Origin: Gordoniibacillus chartarius
GTDB taxonomy: Bacteria > Bacillota > Bacilli > Paenibacillales > NBRC-103111
Assembly (NCBI RefSeq): GCF_042432825.1
Contig: NZ_JBHLWN010000071.1
Coordinates: 104,929-168,928 of the forward strand
Length of the DNA stretch: 64,000 bases
Direction: 5' to 3'
The notes below the pieces were generated by a model. That model was not told the origin of the DNA and made no database searches. It saw nothing but the letters and a program-made list of their open reading frames with translations. Below are positions 16,908 to 26,389 of this stretch, one piece after another (position 1 is the first letter of the stretch; the number at the start of each line of letters is the position of its first letter). A program made the position numbers and the translations under genes.

Positions 16908-17357
16908 ATGAGACTGACAAATGGCTTTGATATCAGTTCTTCCGCCTTAACGGCGCAGCGGTTCCGGATGGACGTTATTGCTTCTAATATTGCCAACGCG
17001 GACACAGCCCGCGCGAAGCTGGTGGACGGCAAATGGCAGCCATACGCCCGCAAGCTCGTCACGTTCGAGCCGAAGGCGCAGGCCTCGTTCCAGCAAGTGC
17101 TGAACGGCGCAATGGCGGACAGTTCCGGGCAAGGCGTGAAGGTTACGCAAGTGACGGAGGATACGTCCCCTTTCAAGCAAGTGTACAATCCTACGCATCC
17201 CGACGCGGATGCGAACGGGTTCGTCCTGATGCCGAATGTGGATGTGTTGAAGGAAATGGTCGATATGATCTCGGCTACACGGTCATACGAAGCGAATGTA
17301 ACGGCGCTGAACGCCAGCAAGTCTATGATTGCAAAAGCACTTGAAATCGGCAGATAA
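16908..17357 (+). CDS. flgC: Flagellar basal-body rod protein FlgC
   Basis: FlgC is a rod subunit. The 149-residue protein has ALTAQRFRMDVIASNIANADT at the N-terminus and the C-terminal MVDMISATRSYEANVTALN helix, the two ends that form the coiled coil of axial proteins. A G-rich site precedes the ATG, directly after flgB. Confidence 0.95.
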   Translation: MRLTNGFDISSSALTAQRFRMDVIASNIANADTARAKLVDGKWQPYARKLVTFEPKAQASFQQVLNGAMADSSGQGVKVTQVTEDTSPFKQVYNPTHPDADANGFVLMPNVDVLKEMVDMISATRSYEANVTALNASKSMIAKALEIGR

Positions 17358-17389
17358 AAACGCGTCCATCAACTCTGGGGGGATAAAAC

Positions 17390-17695
17390 TTGATTGAGAA
17401 AATCGCTTATAAACCGCTGACGCTGGCAGGAAACGCCACTATATCTTCTAACGGCGCAGGAGCGGCGGAGGTTGCAAATTCGTTTGGTTCTTTTTTGAAT
17501 AATGCGATCGAAGACCTGAATGCACAGCAAAATACGGTGGACCGGCTGAATCAGCAGTTTGTCAAGGGCCAGCTGTCCGATGTTCATCAGTTGACGATAG
17601 CTTCCGAGAAAGCGTCGATTGGCCTTCAGCTCGCCGTACAAATGCGCAACAAGGTTGTCGAAGCTTATCAAGAAGTTATGCGGATTCAAGTGTAA
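17390..17695 (+). CDS. fliE: Flagellar hook-basal body protein FliE
   Basis: FliE joins the MS ring to the rod and is the first exported axial protein. The 101-residue protein has the family pattern: a variable start, then SFGSFLNNAIEDLN and a C-terminal LTIASEKASIGLQLAVQMRNKVVEAYQEVMRIQV region (shown here only in part by its key residues). A TTG start at 17390 follows GGGGGG with suitable spacing; no ATG is available. Confidence 0.93.
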   Translation: MIEKIAYKPLTLAGNATISSNGAGAAEVANSFGSFLNNAIEDLNAQQNTVDRLNQQFVKGQLSDVHQLTIASEKASIGLQLAVQMRNKVVEAYQEVMRIQV

Positions 17696-17751
17696 TCCTC
17701 TCCCGGATAACGGCTAGAGAGAGAGACCATTTTCTCGGATGAGGTGACAAA

Positions 17752-19347
17752 GTGAACGAGACTGTTCTCCAATATTGGAATAACGTCAAACAATATTGGA
17801 ATCGATTCAGCAAGGTTCAAAAATGGATGTTCGGAGCAACGGTAGCGGCACTCCTCATCGTAATCGCACTTATTACGTACAACATGTCGAAGACGGAGTA
17901 CTCGCTCGCGTTTACCGATCTTCAGCCGAACGATGCGGCGAACATTAAGAACTATTTGGACGAATCCAAAATTCCTTATAAGCTCAGTGCCGACGGGAAG
18001 AGCATCGGGGTTCCGACAAACGAAGTAGCAAACGTAAAGATCGCCGTCGAATCGCAAGGGCTGAACAAAAGCGGTTCTATCGGATATGGCGCATTTCAGT
18101 CAAACAGCATGTTCGGCATGAGCGACCAAGTGTTTAAGGTCAAATACGTCGAAGCCATGCAGGGAGAGCTGCAGCAGCTCATCAATTCCAACAGCGCCAT
18201 CAGCGGTTCGAAGGTGCTGATCAATTATCCGGATCAAGGCGTGTTCCTTACGGAGAATCAAGAGAAGGCTTCCGCTTCCGTCGTGCTTCAGGTGAAGCCG
18301 GGCTACAAGCTCGATCAGGCGAAGATCGATACGATCTATAATCTCGTATCGCACAGCGTGAAGGACTTGCCGATTGAGAACATTACAATCACGAACCAAG
18401 ACGGAGAAGCGATGCCTTACTCCAAAGCTTCGGGCGCGGGAACAGCGTTGTCGACCGTAACGAGCAATCTGGAACTGAATAAGCAGTTTCAAATGGATAT
18501 TCAGAAAAATATAACGAATCTGCTTGGCACCATTCTCGGCAAGGATAAAGTAATCGTCAGCGTTTTCTCGACGATGAACTTCGACCAGCAGACATCGCAT
18601 CAACAGCTTGTAACGGCTCCGAATGAAATTGACCAGAAGGGTCTGGAGATTTCGCTGCAGGAAGCTCAAAAGTCCTATGAAAGCGACGGAGGGTCGGCGG
18701 CAGGCGGTGTGCCGGGTACGGGTCAATCGGATGTGCCGAACTACGTAGCCGGTTCGAGCAGCGGAAAGTCGAACAGCGAAGAGACATCCCGGACGGTTAA
18801 TCTCGAAGTGAACCGCATTACGAACGATATCATTTCTACTCCATATGTCGTAAGGGACCTTAGCGTCAACGTCGGGATCGAACCTCCGAATCCGGATGAT
18901 CCGAATTCGCTAACACAGGAAACGAAGGACGCTGTGCAGCGGGCGCTTGTCAACATCGTCCGCGCCGCATTGGCTGACAACAAGCAAACCTATACGGATG
19001 CGGAACTGGCTAATAAAGTGACGGTATTTGCGCATTCGTTCGCCCGTACGGAGGTTAATAACGCTTCGGCAGCGAACGCTTGGCTCACTTACGGCGGCAT
19101 TGGTCTTGCGGCGCTCGCACTCGGCGGTGTCGGCGCATACGCGCTGTTACGACGCAGAAGACAGCAGCAGCTGGAAGAAGAAATGGCTGCCGCGGCAGCG
19201 GCGGAACCAGCAAAGGTCGAGTATCCGACCATCGATATCGACAACGTATCCAACGAGAATCAGATGCGCAAGCAGCTGGAGACTTTGGCCAAAAAACGGC
19301 CTGAAGATTTCGTTAACCTGCTTCGCACTTGGCTCGTCGATGAATAG
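17752..19347 (+). CDS. fliF: Flagellar MS-ring protein FliF
   Basis: FliF builds the membrane MS ring. The 531-residue protein has an N-terminal membrane segment (about residues 25-44), ring-building motifs in the middle with a disordered Gly/Ser stretch near residue 310-345, a second membrane segment (about 445-465) ending in RRRR, and a cytoplasmic tail for FliG binding. GTG start after GAGGTGA. fliG follows almost directly. Confidence 0.97.
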   Translation: MNETVLQYWNNVKQYWNRFSKVQKWMFGATVAALLIVIALITYNMSKTEYSLAFTDLQPNDAANIKNYLDESKIPYKLSADGKSIGVPTNEVANVKIAVESQGLNKSGSIGYGAFQSNSMFGMSDQVFKVKYVEAMQGELQQLINSNSAISGSKVLINYPDQGVFLTENQEKASASVVLQVKPGYKLDQAKIDTIYNLVSHSVKDLPIENITITNQDGEAMPYSKASGAGTALSTVTSNLELNKQFQMDIQKNITNLLGTILGKDKVIVSVFSTMNFDQQTSHQQLVTAPNEIDQKGLEISLQEAQKSYESDGGSAAGGVPGTGQSDVPNYVAGSSSGKSNSEETSRTVNLEVNRITNDIISTPYVVRDLSVNVGIEPPNPDDPNSLTQETKDAVQRALVNIVRAALADNKQTYTDAELANKVTVFAHSFARTEVNNASAANAWLTYGGIGLAALALGGVGAYALLRRRRQQQLEEEMAAAAAAEPAKVEYPTIDIDNVSNENQMRKQLETLAKKRPEDFVNLLRTWLVDE

Positions 19348-19358
19348 AGGTGTACCCA

Positions 19359-20378
19359 TTGGCTAAAGCAGCCCAGCAGCAAATGCTGACAGGACGACAG
19401 AAAGCCGCAATTTTGCTGATTAGCTTAGGTCCGGATGTGTCCGCCCAAATTTTCAAACATTTGCGGGAAGAAGAGATTGAGCAGCTGACTCTTGAGATTG
19501 CCAATGTGCGCAAAGTCGATTCGATGGAGAAGGAAGCGATACTGGCTGAATTCCATCAAATTTGTCTGGCGCAGGAGTTTATCTCCCAGGGCGGTATTAC
19601 GTATGCCAAGGATATTCTCGAGAAGGCGCTCGGCTCTTCGAAGGCGATGGACATTATTAATCGTTTAACGGCTACGCTGCAAGTGCGTCCGTTCGATTTT
19701 GCGCGAAAAGCCGACCCGGCTCAAATCTTGAACTTTATTCAAAATGAAAATTCACAGACAATTGCGCTCGTATTGTCCTATTTGCAGCCGGATCAATCTT
19801 CGATTATCTTATCTTCTCTGCCGCAGGATAAGCAGGCTGACGTAGCGAAGCGGATTGCGCTGATGGACAGCACGTCGCCGGAAGTTATCGCTCAAGTGGA
19901 GCGTGTTCTGGAGCAGAAGCTGTCGGCAACCGTAACGCAGGACTATACAAATGCCGGCGGCATTTCCGCAATCGTGCAAATCCTTAACGGGGTCGACCGC
20001 GGTACGGAACGTACGATTCTCGATTCCCTGGAGATTCAGGATCCGGAGCTTGCGGAAGAAATCAAAAAGCGGATGTTCGTGTTCGAAGATATCGTCAATA
20101 TCGACAACCGCTCGATTCAACGGATTATCCGCGATATCGAGAACGCCGATCTGCAGCTTGCACTTAAGGTGGCGAGCGAAGAAGTGCGAGAGGCTATATT
20201 TAAAAACATGTCGAAGCGTATGGCCGAGACGTTCAAAGAAGAAATGGAATTTATGGGGCCCGTTCGGCTGCGTGACGTCGAGGAAGCGCAAACCCGAATC
20301 GTCTCGACGATCCGCCGCTTAGAGGAGTCCGGTGAAATTATCATCGCCCGCGGCGGAGGAGATGATATCATTGTCTAA
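19359..20378 (+). CDS. fliG: Flagellar motor switch protein FliG
   Basis: FliG transmits torque from the stator and sits on FliF. The 339-residue protein has the N-terminal TGRQKAAILLISLG, the middle domain, and the C-terminal torque domain with charged helix residues (MFVFEDIVNIDNRSIQRIIRD). A TTG at 19359 is preferred to the GTG at 19350 because it fits the AGAGGTG site and gives the usual MA- start. fliH begins inside its last codons. Confidence 0.96.
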   Translation: MAKAAQQQMLTGRQKAAILLISLGPDVSAQIFKHLREEEIEQLTLEIANVRKVDSMEKEAILAEFHQICLAQEFISQGGITYAKDILEKALGSSKAMDIINRLTATLQVRPFDFARKADPAQILNFIQNENSQTIALVLSYLQPDQSSIILSSLPQDKQADVAKRIALMDSTSPEVIAQVERVLEQKLSATVTQDYTNAGGISAIVQILNGVDRGTERTILDSLEIQDPELAEEIKKRMFVFEDIVNIDNRSIQRIIRDIENADLQLALKVASEEVREAIFKNMSKRMAETFKEEMEFMGPVRLRDVEEAQTRIVSTIRRLEESGEIIIARGGGDDIIV

Positions 20379-21180
20379 CATCTACAAGGCGCATAGCTAT
20401 GTTCCGGTTGACGATAAGAAGCTCATCGAAGCGCTTCGGCTCGTCTTCCCTTCGCCAGCCGAGGATCAGGGGCTTTCGCCCGAGCAGCAAGCGGAGCTGG
20501 ATGAGGCGAACGAGTTGAAGACGCAAATTCTCCGCGATGCCGAGTCGTTTGCACAAGAACAGATCGACAAGGCGATGCAGGAGACGGCTGCGATGCGCGA
20601 GCAAGTTCAGCTCGAGATCGATGCATGGTGGCGGGAAAAGCGCGACCAGGATGAAATGATTGTTGCGGAAGCACGGCAATCCGGTTTCGAGCAAGGATAC
20701 CGGGAAGGGCTCGCTGAAGCGCAGGCCGAAGTGCTTCGTCAATACGACGAGATGCTCCAAGAAGCTCGTACCATACTGGAACAAGCTTATACGCGTAAAC
20801 AGCAAATTATTGCCGAAGCCGAACCGTTCCTGATCGAGCTTAGCTGCTCGATCGCGGAGAAAATTGTCGATCGGCAGCTGACGCTGGAACCGGGCTGGAC
20901 GATCGATCAAATTAAACGGCTGCTGCAGCGGCGTAAGGAGAAAGGGACGATCACGCTTTGCGTTTCTCCGTCGCAATACGCGTATATTCAGGATGCCCGG
21001 GAAGAACTGCAAAATGCGATTGATTCTCAAGCGGAGCTGGAAATTTTGCCCGATTCGACCGTTCAGGATCTAGGTTGCGTCATTCGATCTTCATTCGGCA
21101 GTATTGACGCGAGAGTCGATACGCAGCTGCGGGAGATCAAGTCGGCGCTTCAGGAAATTGCCATGAGAGGCGAGGAATGA
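20371..21180 (+). CDS. fliH: Flagellar export apparatus protein FliH
   Basis: FliH is the stator-like regulator of the export ATPase FliI. The product, about 269 residues, is highly charged, with a long Glu/Gln-rich coiled coil (about residues 45-140) that contains the FliH-type GFEQGYREGLAEAQAE Gly-repeat segment, and a C-terminal domain. Start choice is uncertain: a TTG at 20371 follows GGAGGAG with 10-nt spacing, while an ATG at 20362 is too close to it. The start overlaps the fliG end by 8 nt. Confidence 0.9.
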   Translation: MSNIYKAHSYVPVDDKKLIEALRLVFPSPAEDQGLSPEQQAELDEANELKTQILRDAESFAQEQIDKAMQETAAMREQVQLEIDAWWREKRDQDEMIVAEARQSGFEQGYREGLAEAQAEVLRQYDEMLQEARTILEQAYTRKQQIIAEAEPFLIELSCSIAEKIVDRQLTLEPGWTIDQIKRLLQRRKEKGTITLCVSPSQYAYIQDAREELQNAIDSQAELEILPDSTVQDLGCVIRSSFGSIDARVDTQLREIKSALQEIAMRGEE

Positions 21181-21183
21181 CGT

Positions 21184-22509
21184 ATGGCAACGGTACCGCA
21201 AGCCGGCAAATATATGGATGTACTCCGCCAGCTCGATCCGATCCGCATCAACGGTAAAGTGACGCAGGTGATCGGGCTGACCGTGGAGTCCGAAGGTCCT
21301 GATGCGAGCATAGGCGATGTTTGTTATATTTATCCTCCGAAGTCGTCGAAGCCGCTCAAGGCTGAAGTCGTCGGTTTCCGAAACAACAAGGTTATCTTAA
21401 TGCCGCTCGGAGAGCTGAGCTCTATCGCTCCCGGCTGCGAAGTCGTCGGTACGGGCCGTCCGCTTACGGTGCAGGTCGGGCACGAGCTGCTTGGCAAAGT
21501 GCTGGACGGACTTGGGCAGCCGCTGGATGGTTCGTTCCTGCCGTCGCGCATGACGCATTATCCGACGATGAATACGCCAGGCAATCCGCTGCAGCGGCTG
21601 CGGGTAAGCGAACCGATATCTGTCGGTGTTCGCGCCATTGACGGCCTGTTGTCTATAGGCAAGGGGCAGCGGGTCGGCATTTTTGCAGGTTCGGGGGTCG
21701 GCAAAAGTACGCTGATGGGGATGATCGCGCGCAATACGTCGGCCGATGTGAATGTGATCGGACTGATCGGCGAGCGGGGACGCGAAGTGCTCGATTTCAT
21801 CGAACGTGATCTTGGACCGGAAGGCCTTGCGCGTTCGGTTGTCGTCGTCGCTACGTCGGACCAGCCGGCGCTCATCCGCATCAAGGGTGCGCTTATCGCA
21901 ACCAGCATCGCCGAATATTTTCGGGAACGGGGTCTTAACGTCATGCTGATGATGGACTCCGTCACCCGATTCGCTATGGCGCAGCGGGAAGTCGGTCTAG
22001 CCGTCGGGGAGCCACCGGCAACCCGCGGTTACACGCCATCGGTATTCGCGACGCTGCCGAAGCTGCTGGAGCGGTCGGGGACCGGGGCGAAAGGCTCGAT
22101 TACGGCGTTCTATACCGTTTTGGTCGACGGTGACGATATGAACGAACCGATCGCGGATGCGGTTCGAGGCATTCTCGACGGTCACATCGTCTTGAACCGG
22201 GATTTGGCGAATAAGGGGCATTATCCTGCCATTGATATTTTGTCCAGCGTCAGCCGTGTGATGAAAGAAATCGTTCCGAGAGAACAGCAGGAAGCGGCCG
22301 ATTATTTAAAAAGGCTGCTCGCCATCTATAAAAGTTCGGAAGATTTGATTAACATTGGGGCGTATCAGCGCGGATCAAACCCCGAAATTGATATGTCCTT
22401 GCAGTACATTCAATCGATATGGGATTTCACGAAGCAGAGGACGGACGAGAAGCTATCGTTCGAGGAAACGCAGCAACGGCTGATTGCCGATTTTTACCGA
22501 GGTGAATAA
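21184..22509 (+). CDS. fliI: Flagellum-specific export ATPase FliI
   Basis: FliI is the F1-beta-like ATPase of flagellar type III export. The 441-residue protein has Walker A GSGVGKSTLMG near residue 170, GERGREVLDFIERDLG, Walker B LMMDSVTRFAMAQREVGLA, and the usual C-terminal domain. It starts 3 nt after fliH and is followed by fliJ, its chaperone-like partner. Confidence 0.97.
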   Translation: MATVPQAGKYMDVLRQLDPIRINGKVTQVIGLTVESEGPDASIGDVCYIYPPKSSKPLKAEVVGFRNNKVILMPLGELSSIAPGCEVVGTGRPLTVQVGHELLGKVLDGLGQPLDGSFLPSRMTHYPTMNTPGNPLQRLRVSEPISVGVRAIDGLLSIGKGQRVGIFAGSGVGKSTLMGMIARNTSADVNVIGLIGERGREVLDFIERDLGPEGLARSVVVVATSDQPALIRIKGALIATSIAEYFRERGLNVMLMMDSVTRFAMAQREVGLAVGEPPATRGYTPSVFATLPKLLERSGTGAKGSITAFYTVLVDGDDMNEPIADAVRGILDGHIVLNRDLANKGHYPAIDILSSVSRVMKEIVPREQQEAADYLKRLLAIYKSSEDLINIGAYQRGSNPEIDMSLQYIQSIWDFTKQRTDEKLSFEETQQRLIADFYRGE

Positions 22510-22514
22510 GGGGC

Positions 22515-22964
22515 ATGAAATTCCGGTACGCGTTCCAGCAAATCGTTGATTTGAAAAATAACGAACGTACTCAGGCCGAATGGGTCTTATCGGAGGCGAT
22601 CGGCGTGCTTCGCACCGAACAGACGATGCTGGATACGCTCGAAGCGGAGAAGCAGCGTCTGCAGCAGGAGCTTGCGGGAACGACCGAGCGGGTGACGACG
22701 ATTTCTCATATGCAAGGCATGCAGCATTATGTGAATCATTTGCATCGGCAAATCGAGAAGAAGCATGTCGACGTTCGGCAAGCGAAGCAGCATGTCGAAC
22801 AGAAACAGCAGCTGCTGACGGACCGGATGGTGGATGAGAAAGTATGGACGAAAGCGCGCGATAAAGCATTTCGCCTGCACACGGCCCTCACGCTCAAGAA
22901 AGAGCAAGAGGCGTTGGACGAGATGGCTTCGGTCCGATACCTTCGCTCGTCTCCCCAAGTGTAA
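22515..22964 (+). CDS. fliJ: Flagellar export protein FliJ
   Basis: The 149-residue protein is a charged coiled coil throughout, starting with the FliJ-like KFRYAFQQIVDLKNNERTQ. FliJ fits into the FliI hexamer like the gamma subunit of F1. The call rests on the start motif, size and place after fliI. Confidence 0.9.
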   Translation: MKFRYAFQQIVDLKNNERTQAEWVLSEAIGVLRTEQTMLDTLEAEKQRLQQELAGTTERVTTISHMQGMQHYVNHLHRQIEKKHVDVRQAKQHVEQKQQLLTDRMVDEKVWTKARDKAFRLHTALTLKKEQEALDEMASVRYLRSSPQV

Positions 22965-22994
22965 GATGAAGCGGCTACGTAGGAGGAATGGAAG

Positions 22995-23927
22995 ATGGCA
23001 AGCCCTGATGCGGAGAACTCGTCGTCATACGGTGCGATGGAACGGTTTTTGATTTGGTTTTTGATCCCATGCGTGTTCACGTCCGTGCTGCTCGGGGTGC
23101 TGTTTTCAATTTTTGATACAAACGTGAAAAACACGGTGCTCCGTACGGCGAACAGCATACCGGTTATTGGCTCTTTGGTTCCGGACCCGGTTGACAAGGC
23201 CAATGGGGAAGGGAGTGCCTCGTCAAAGACAAGCTCGGATGCCTCGGTGAAAGCGAGCAATGACCAGATCGCCGCGCTCAATGCGAAAATCGCCGACCTG
23301 GAAAGTTCTTTGAGCAAGGCGACTGAAGTGAACGCACAAAAGGATCAGTCGATCAAAGACTTGCAGACGAAAATTACGGATTTGACGGAGCAGCTGAATA
23401 CAAAAACGCAAACGGATGAGGAGTACACGAAGCAGGTGCAGCAGCTTGCTTCGATCTACAGCAAGATGGATGCAGGGAAAGCGGCGCCAATTATTGAAAA
23501 CTTGGCACCTAAAGAGCAGGTGTTGGTGCTTAGCATGATGAAACCTGATAATCAGGGAGCAATTCTGGCCAAGATGAATCCGAAGCTGGCTGCTGAAGCC
23601 TCGATCGCTTTAAAGGATGTCGTGCCGGTAAAAGATCGCGAGATTGCCGCCCTGCAAAGCCGGCTCGCTATTCAAGGCGGGGGGACGACAACTGCGGCGA
23701 CTCCGCAGCTGACCAAGAGCGACATCGGTCAAACGTTTGGGAACATGACGCCGAAGAGTGCGGCTGACGTTTTGATTCAGCTGCAAGGAACGAGCCCTGA
23801 CCGTGTAATTTCGATTCTTAGCTCGATGGATACGGCTGCCCGCTCGAAAGTGCTGACGGCGATTTCCGATGCCAACAAGGAAATGGCGGCAACGATTTCG
23901 TCCAGACTGGCTGCATCCGCTAACTGA
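22995..23927 (+). CDS. ylxF: YlxF/MotE-like membrane protein
   Basis: The 310-residue protein has a single membrane segment at about residues 18-40, a long coiled coil (about 92-145), and a C-terminal part with two MgtE-N-like repeats (YSKMDAGKAAPIIENLAPKE and FGNMTPKSAADVLIQLQ). This is the layout of MotE/YlxF proteins found between fliJ and fliK; MotE chaperones MotC in alphaproteobacteria, and the Firmicute role is less defined. AGGAGG precedes the ATG. Confidence 0.82.
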   Translation: MASPDAENSSSYGAMERFLIWFLIPCVFTSVLLGVLFSIFDTNVKNTVLRTANSIPVIGSLVPDPVDKANGEGSASSKTSSDASVKASNDQIAALNAKIADLESSLSKATEVNAQKDQSIKDLQTKITDLTEQLNTKTQTDEEYTKQVQQLASIYSKMDAGKAAPIIENLAPKEQVLVLSMMKPDNQGAILAKMNPKLAAEASIALKDVVPVKDREIAALQSRLAIQGGGTTTAATPQLTKSDIGQTFGNMTPKSAADVLIQLQGTSPDRVISILSSMDTAARSKVLTAISDANKEMAATISSRLAASAN

Positions 23928-23969
23928 CTCGGGAAAACTCATTTTGCTTGAAGGGAGGTGAGAAAGAAA

Positions 23970-25427
23970 ATGGAAATAACGAATGTATCAGTCCCAACTC
24001 CAGCTGCAGCTTCGACTAGCTCAGGATCTACAGGTGCAGCGTCCGGCAAAGCCGGCGGTTCCGGCGAACTGGATTTTTCGGTCATTATGGCGAATCAACA
24101 AGCGGTTGACGATTCGGCAGAAGGCACGACGACCGACACTCAACTATCTTCGTTAATGGGATTGCTTCAAATGCTGCAGCAACTCATTGCTCCGTTGCGC
24201 GGATCGGCTGCGGTCTCCTCAAAGAACGATGGACAGGATGAGCAAAGCCTCCCCGAATTGCTGGTTCAAGCGTTAAATAAGAATTCGGAGCTGACCGATG
24301 CGTTGCTGAAAGATCCGGAAATGCAGAACTGGCTGGCACAAGCGGCCGCATTGATTCCGGTACTGAGCCAGTCGAGCCAAACTTCCGTAACGGGAGCCGC
24401 CCAGGTGGCGTCTGGCATCCAGCCTGCACAGGACCAGCTGTCCGCACAAGAAACGCTGCTGCATTTCGCCGCACTTGTCGGGCAATCGCCGAACAATCCG
24501 ATCGTACGTCACTTGATGAATGAGCTTCGTCAAACCGTTGAACCGTTGTTGTCGGCAGTCGCTGGGCAAGAAGCACCTGCCGTTGCCGAAGAAGTGACGG
24601 TGCAAGCTCTTGAAACGCAAGTGCGTAAAGGTGAGGCCGGCGGAATGCGTTCGGGAACGGGGATCGACTCGTTGAAGCTCTCCGGTAACGAAACATTCAG
24701 CGTAGATGCCGCTCAGGCTTCGGACAGCGCGATTCAACAAACGAAGTCAAAGCTGGAGGTACTGGCAGCCCGCAGCAGTGCTGTAGCTGCAGTGGTTCAG
24801 CAAATCCAAACCGGACAAGGAGCTAAAGAAAGCGGCTCCGAAGCAGGCGGACAGGATTCGATGGCATCGCAAACGCCAGTTGTACCGCTACAGGATTTAT
24901 TGAAGACGATTCAACAGGCAGAAGCTGCGCCTAAGATGGCACAAGCTACGATTCCAGCGCATACGTTCGTTCGAGATATGAGCGGTTTCATGGTGTCGAA
25001 CATGAAGCTGTCGATGAATGAAATGATGAAGGAAGCCAGATTGATTCTTCATCCGGAGCATCTTGGTCAAGTCGATGTGAAGATTACGCTTCAATCGAAT
25101 GGCCAGCTCGTAGCCCAGTTTATGGCCGATAACGCTGCCGGAAGACAATTGCTTGAGAGCCAGCTCCCGCAGTTAAGACAAGCGCTGCAAAACCAGGGCT
25201 TGCAAGTCGAGCGTCTGGAAGTGTCGCAGCAAGCCGCTGCTTCGGGTATGTTCCAGCAATCCCATCAGCAAGGCGGTAATGGTCAGCCATTTGCCCGCAA
25301 TCAGCGCGAGCGCGTAAACGAGACGGATACCGTTGACGGTGAATTGACCAATGACCTGCGTACTTTAGCGGAACATCGTCAAGAAAAATTGAAGTCTTCC
25401 GGCTCTTCGTTCGACGAAACAGCGTAA
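23970..25427 (+). CDS. fliK: Flagellar hook-length control protein FliK
   Basis: FliK measures the hook and switches export specificity through FlhB. The 485-residue protein has a long Ala/Ser/Gln-rich N-terminal and middle part and the conserved C-terminal domain (LILHPEHLGQVDVKI, LESQLPQLRQALQNQGLQV). The ATG at 23970 follows GGGAGGTGA; a GTG at 23958 overlaps that site. flgD follows with AAGGAGGTG. Confidence 0.92.
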   Translation: MEITNVSVPTPAAASTSSGSTGAASGKAGGSGELDFSVIMANQQAVDDSAEGTTTDTQLSSLMGLLQMLQQLIAPLRGSAAVSSKNDGQDEQSLPELLVQALNKNSELTDALLKDPEMQNWLAQAAALIPVLSQSSQTSVTGAAQVASGIQPAQDQLSAQETLLHFAALVGQSPNNPIVRHLMNELRQTVEPLLSAVAGQEAPAVAEEVTVQALETQVRKGEAGGMRSGTGIDSLKLSGNETFSVDAAQASDSAIQQTKSKLEVLAARSSAVAAVVQQIQTGQGAKESGSEAGGQDSMASQTPVVPLQDLLKTIQQAEAAPKMAQATIPAHTFVRDMSGFMVSNMKLSMNEMMKEARLILHPEHLGQVDVKITLQSNGQLVAQFMADNAAGRQLLESQLPQLRQALQNQGLQVERLEVSQQAAASGMFQQSHQQGGNGQPFARNQRERVNETDTVDGELTNDLRTLAEHRQEKLKSSGSSFDETA

Positions 25428-25445
25428 TTATAAGGAGGTGAACGC

Positions 25446-25895
25446 ATGGCATCCGTTTATACGCCGCCTGTCGGAGATCCTACCAAAACCACAACGGCAA
25501 CTAGCACGACGCCCGCCAGTAAAGCAGGCCAAAGCAGTTTGGGCAAGGACGATTTTCTCAAAATTTTGATTACGCAGCTAAAAAATCAAGACCCGATGCA
25601 GCCGATGCAGGACAAGGATTTCATCGCTCAGATGGCGCAATTCAGCTCTTTGGAGCAAATGACGAACGTCGCATCCACGCTGGCTCAATTGCCGCAAATG
25701 CTCGGCTATGCATCTTCGTTAATCGGCAAGACGATCAGCTGGATCAGCACGGATGAAGCCGATAACGGCGAGATCAAATCCGGTCAGGTCGATTCGATTA
25801 TTTTGAAGGACGGCAAGCAATATGCTGCTGTGGAAGGGGAGAACGTAGGTCTCGATCAAGTGACGCAAGTTGCTTTGACCGAAGCTGCAGAGTAA
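25446..25895 (+). CDS. flgD: Flagellar hook assembly (cap) protein FlgD
   Basis: FlgD caps the growing hook. The 149-residue protein is a short form with the conserved block LGKDDFLKILITQLKNQDPMQPM and DFIAQMAQFSSLEQMTNV at the N-terminal half, after a Thr/Ala-rich leader. The C-terminal half is a small beta domain. Its stop overlaps the next start (TAATG). Confidence 0.94.
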   Translation: MASVYTPPVGDPTKTTTATSTTPASKAGQSSLGKDDFLKILITQLKNQDPMQPMQDKDFIAQMAQFSSLEQMTNVASTLAQLPQMLGYASSLIGKTISWISTDEADNGEIKSGQVDSIILKDGKQYAAVEGENVGLDQVTQVALTEAAE

Positions 25896-26287
25896 TGGAG
25901 CGAATACAAGTAGGGCATCTGTATCCGAATGCGGTCGCTCCCGTACAGCCCAAACAACGACCCGCGTCCGCAGGCTCTCCATCAGGTGTGCAGACGGGTA
26001 AAGCAACGTTTCAGGACATTCTTCAGAGCCACATCGTTCGCTTCAGTCATCATGCCGAAGTGAGGCTTAAGCAGCGAGGGATTCAGCTGAACAACGATCA
26101 ACTCACGAAGCTCGGATCGGCTATAGACAAAGCCGCTTCCAAAGGGGCGAAAGATTCGCTGATGCTGCTGGACGGCACGGCGCTAATCGTGAATATCCCG
26201 AACCGGACGGTCGTTACGGCACTGGACGGAGCTTCCATGCAAGAGCATGTATTTACTCAAATCGATAGTGCGGTAATTATTTCGTAA
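25895..26287 (+). CDS. Conserved flagellar operon protein (TIGR02530 type)
   Basis: The 130-residue protein resembles the family of small proteins found between flgD and the hook gene in Firmicutes. Its marks are a Pro-rich start, FQDILQSHIVRFSHHAEVRLKQRGI, and a C-terminal DGTALIVNIPNRTVVTALDG region. Its biochemical role is not known to me. It overlaps the flgD stop by 1 nt, so the two are coupled. Confidence 0.82.
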   Translation: MERIQVGHLYPNAVAPVQPKQRPASAGSPSGVQTGKATFQDILQSHIVRFSHHAEVRLKQRGIQLNNDQLTKLGSAIDKAASKGAKDSLMLLDGTALIVNIPNRTVVTALDGASMQEHVFTQIDSAVIIS

Positions 26288-26297
26288 TTCATTTCGG

Positions 26298-26348
26298 CGG
26301 GTTGGACCTATGAGGAAACCCGATGGCTGCGGATCGATGGATGCAGCC
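26298..26348 (+). promoter_or_regulatory. Two back-to-back hairpins upstream of flgE
   Basis: CGGGTT (26298-26303) pairs with AACCCG (26317-26322), and GGCTGC (26325-26330) pairs with GCAGCC (26343-26348). They fill the longest gap of the early cluster, 42 nt before the flgE ATG, with no T run. An mRNA processing, stability or attenuation role is possible; none can be shown from sequence. Confidence 0.4.
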
Positions 26349-26389
26349 TAATGACCAATATGAGTAAATTCGGAGGTATTTGAACACTT

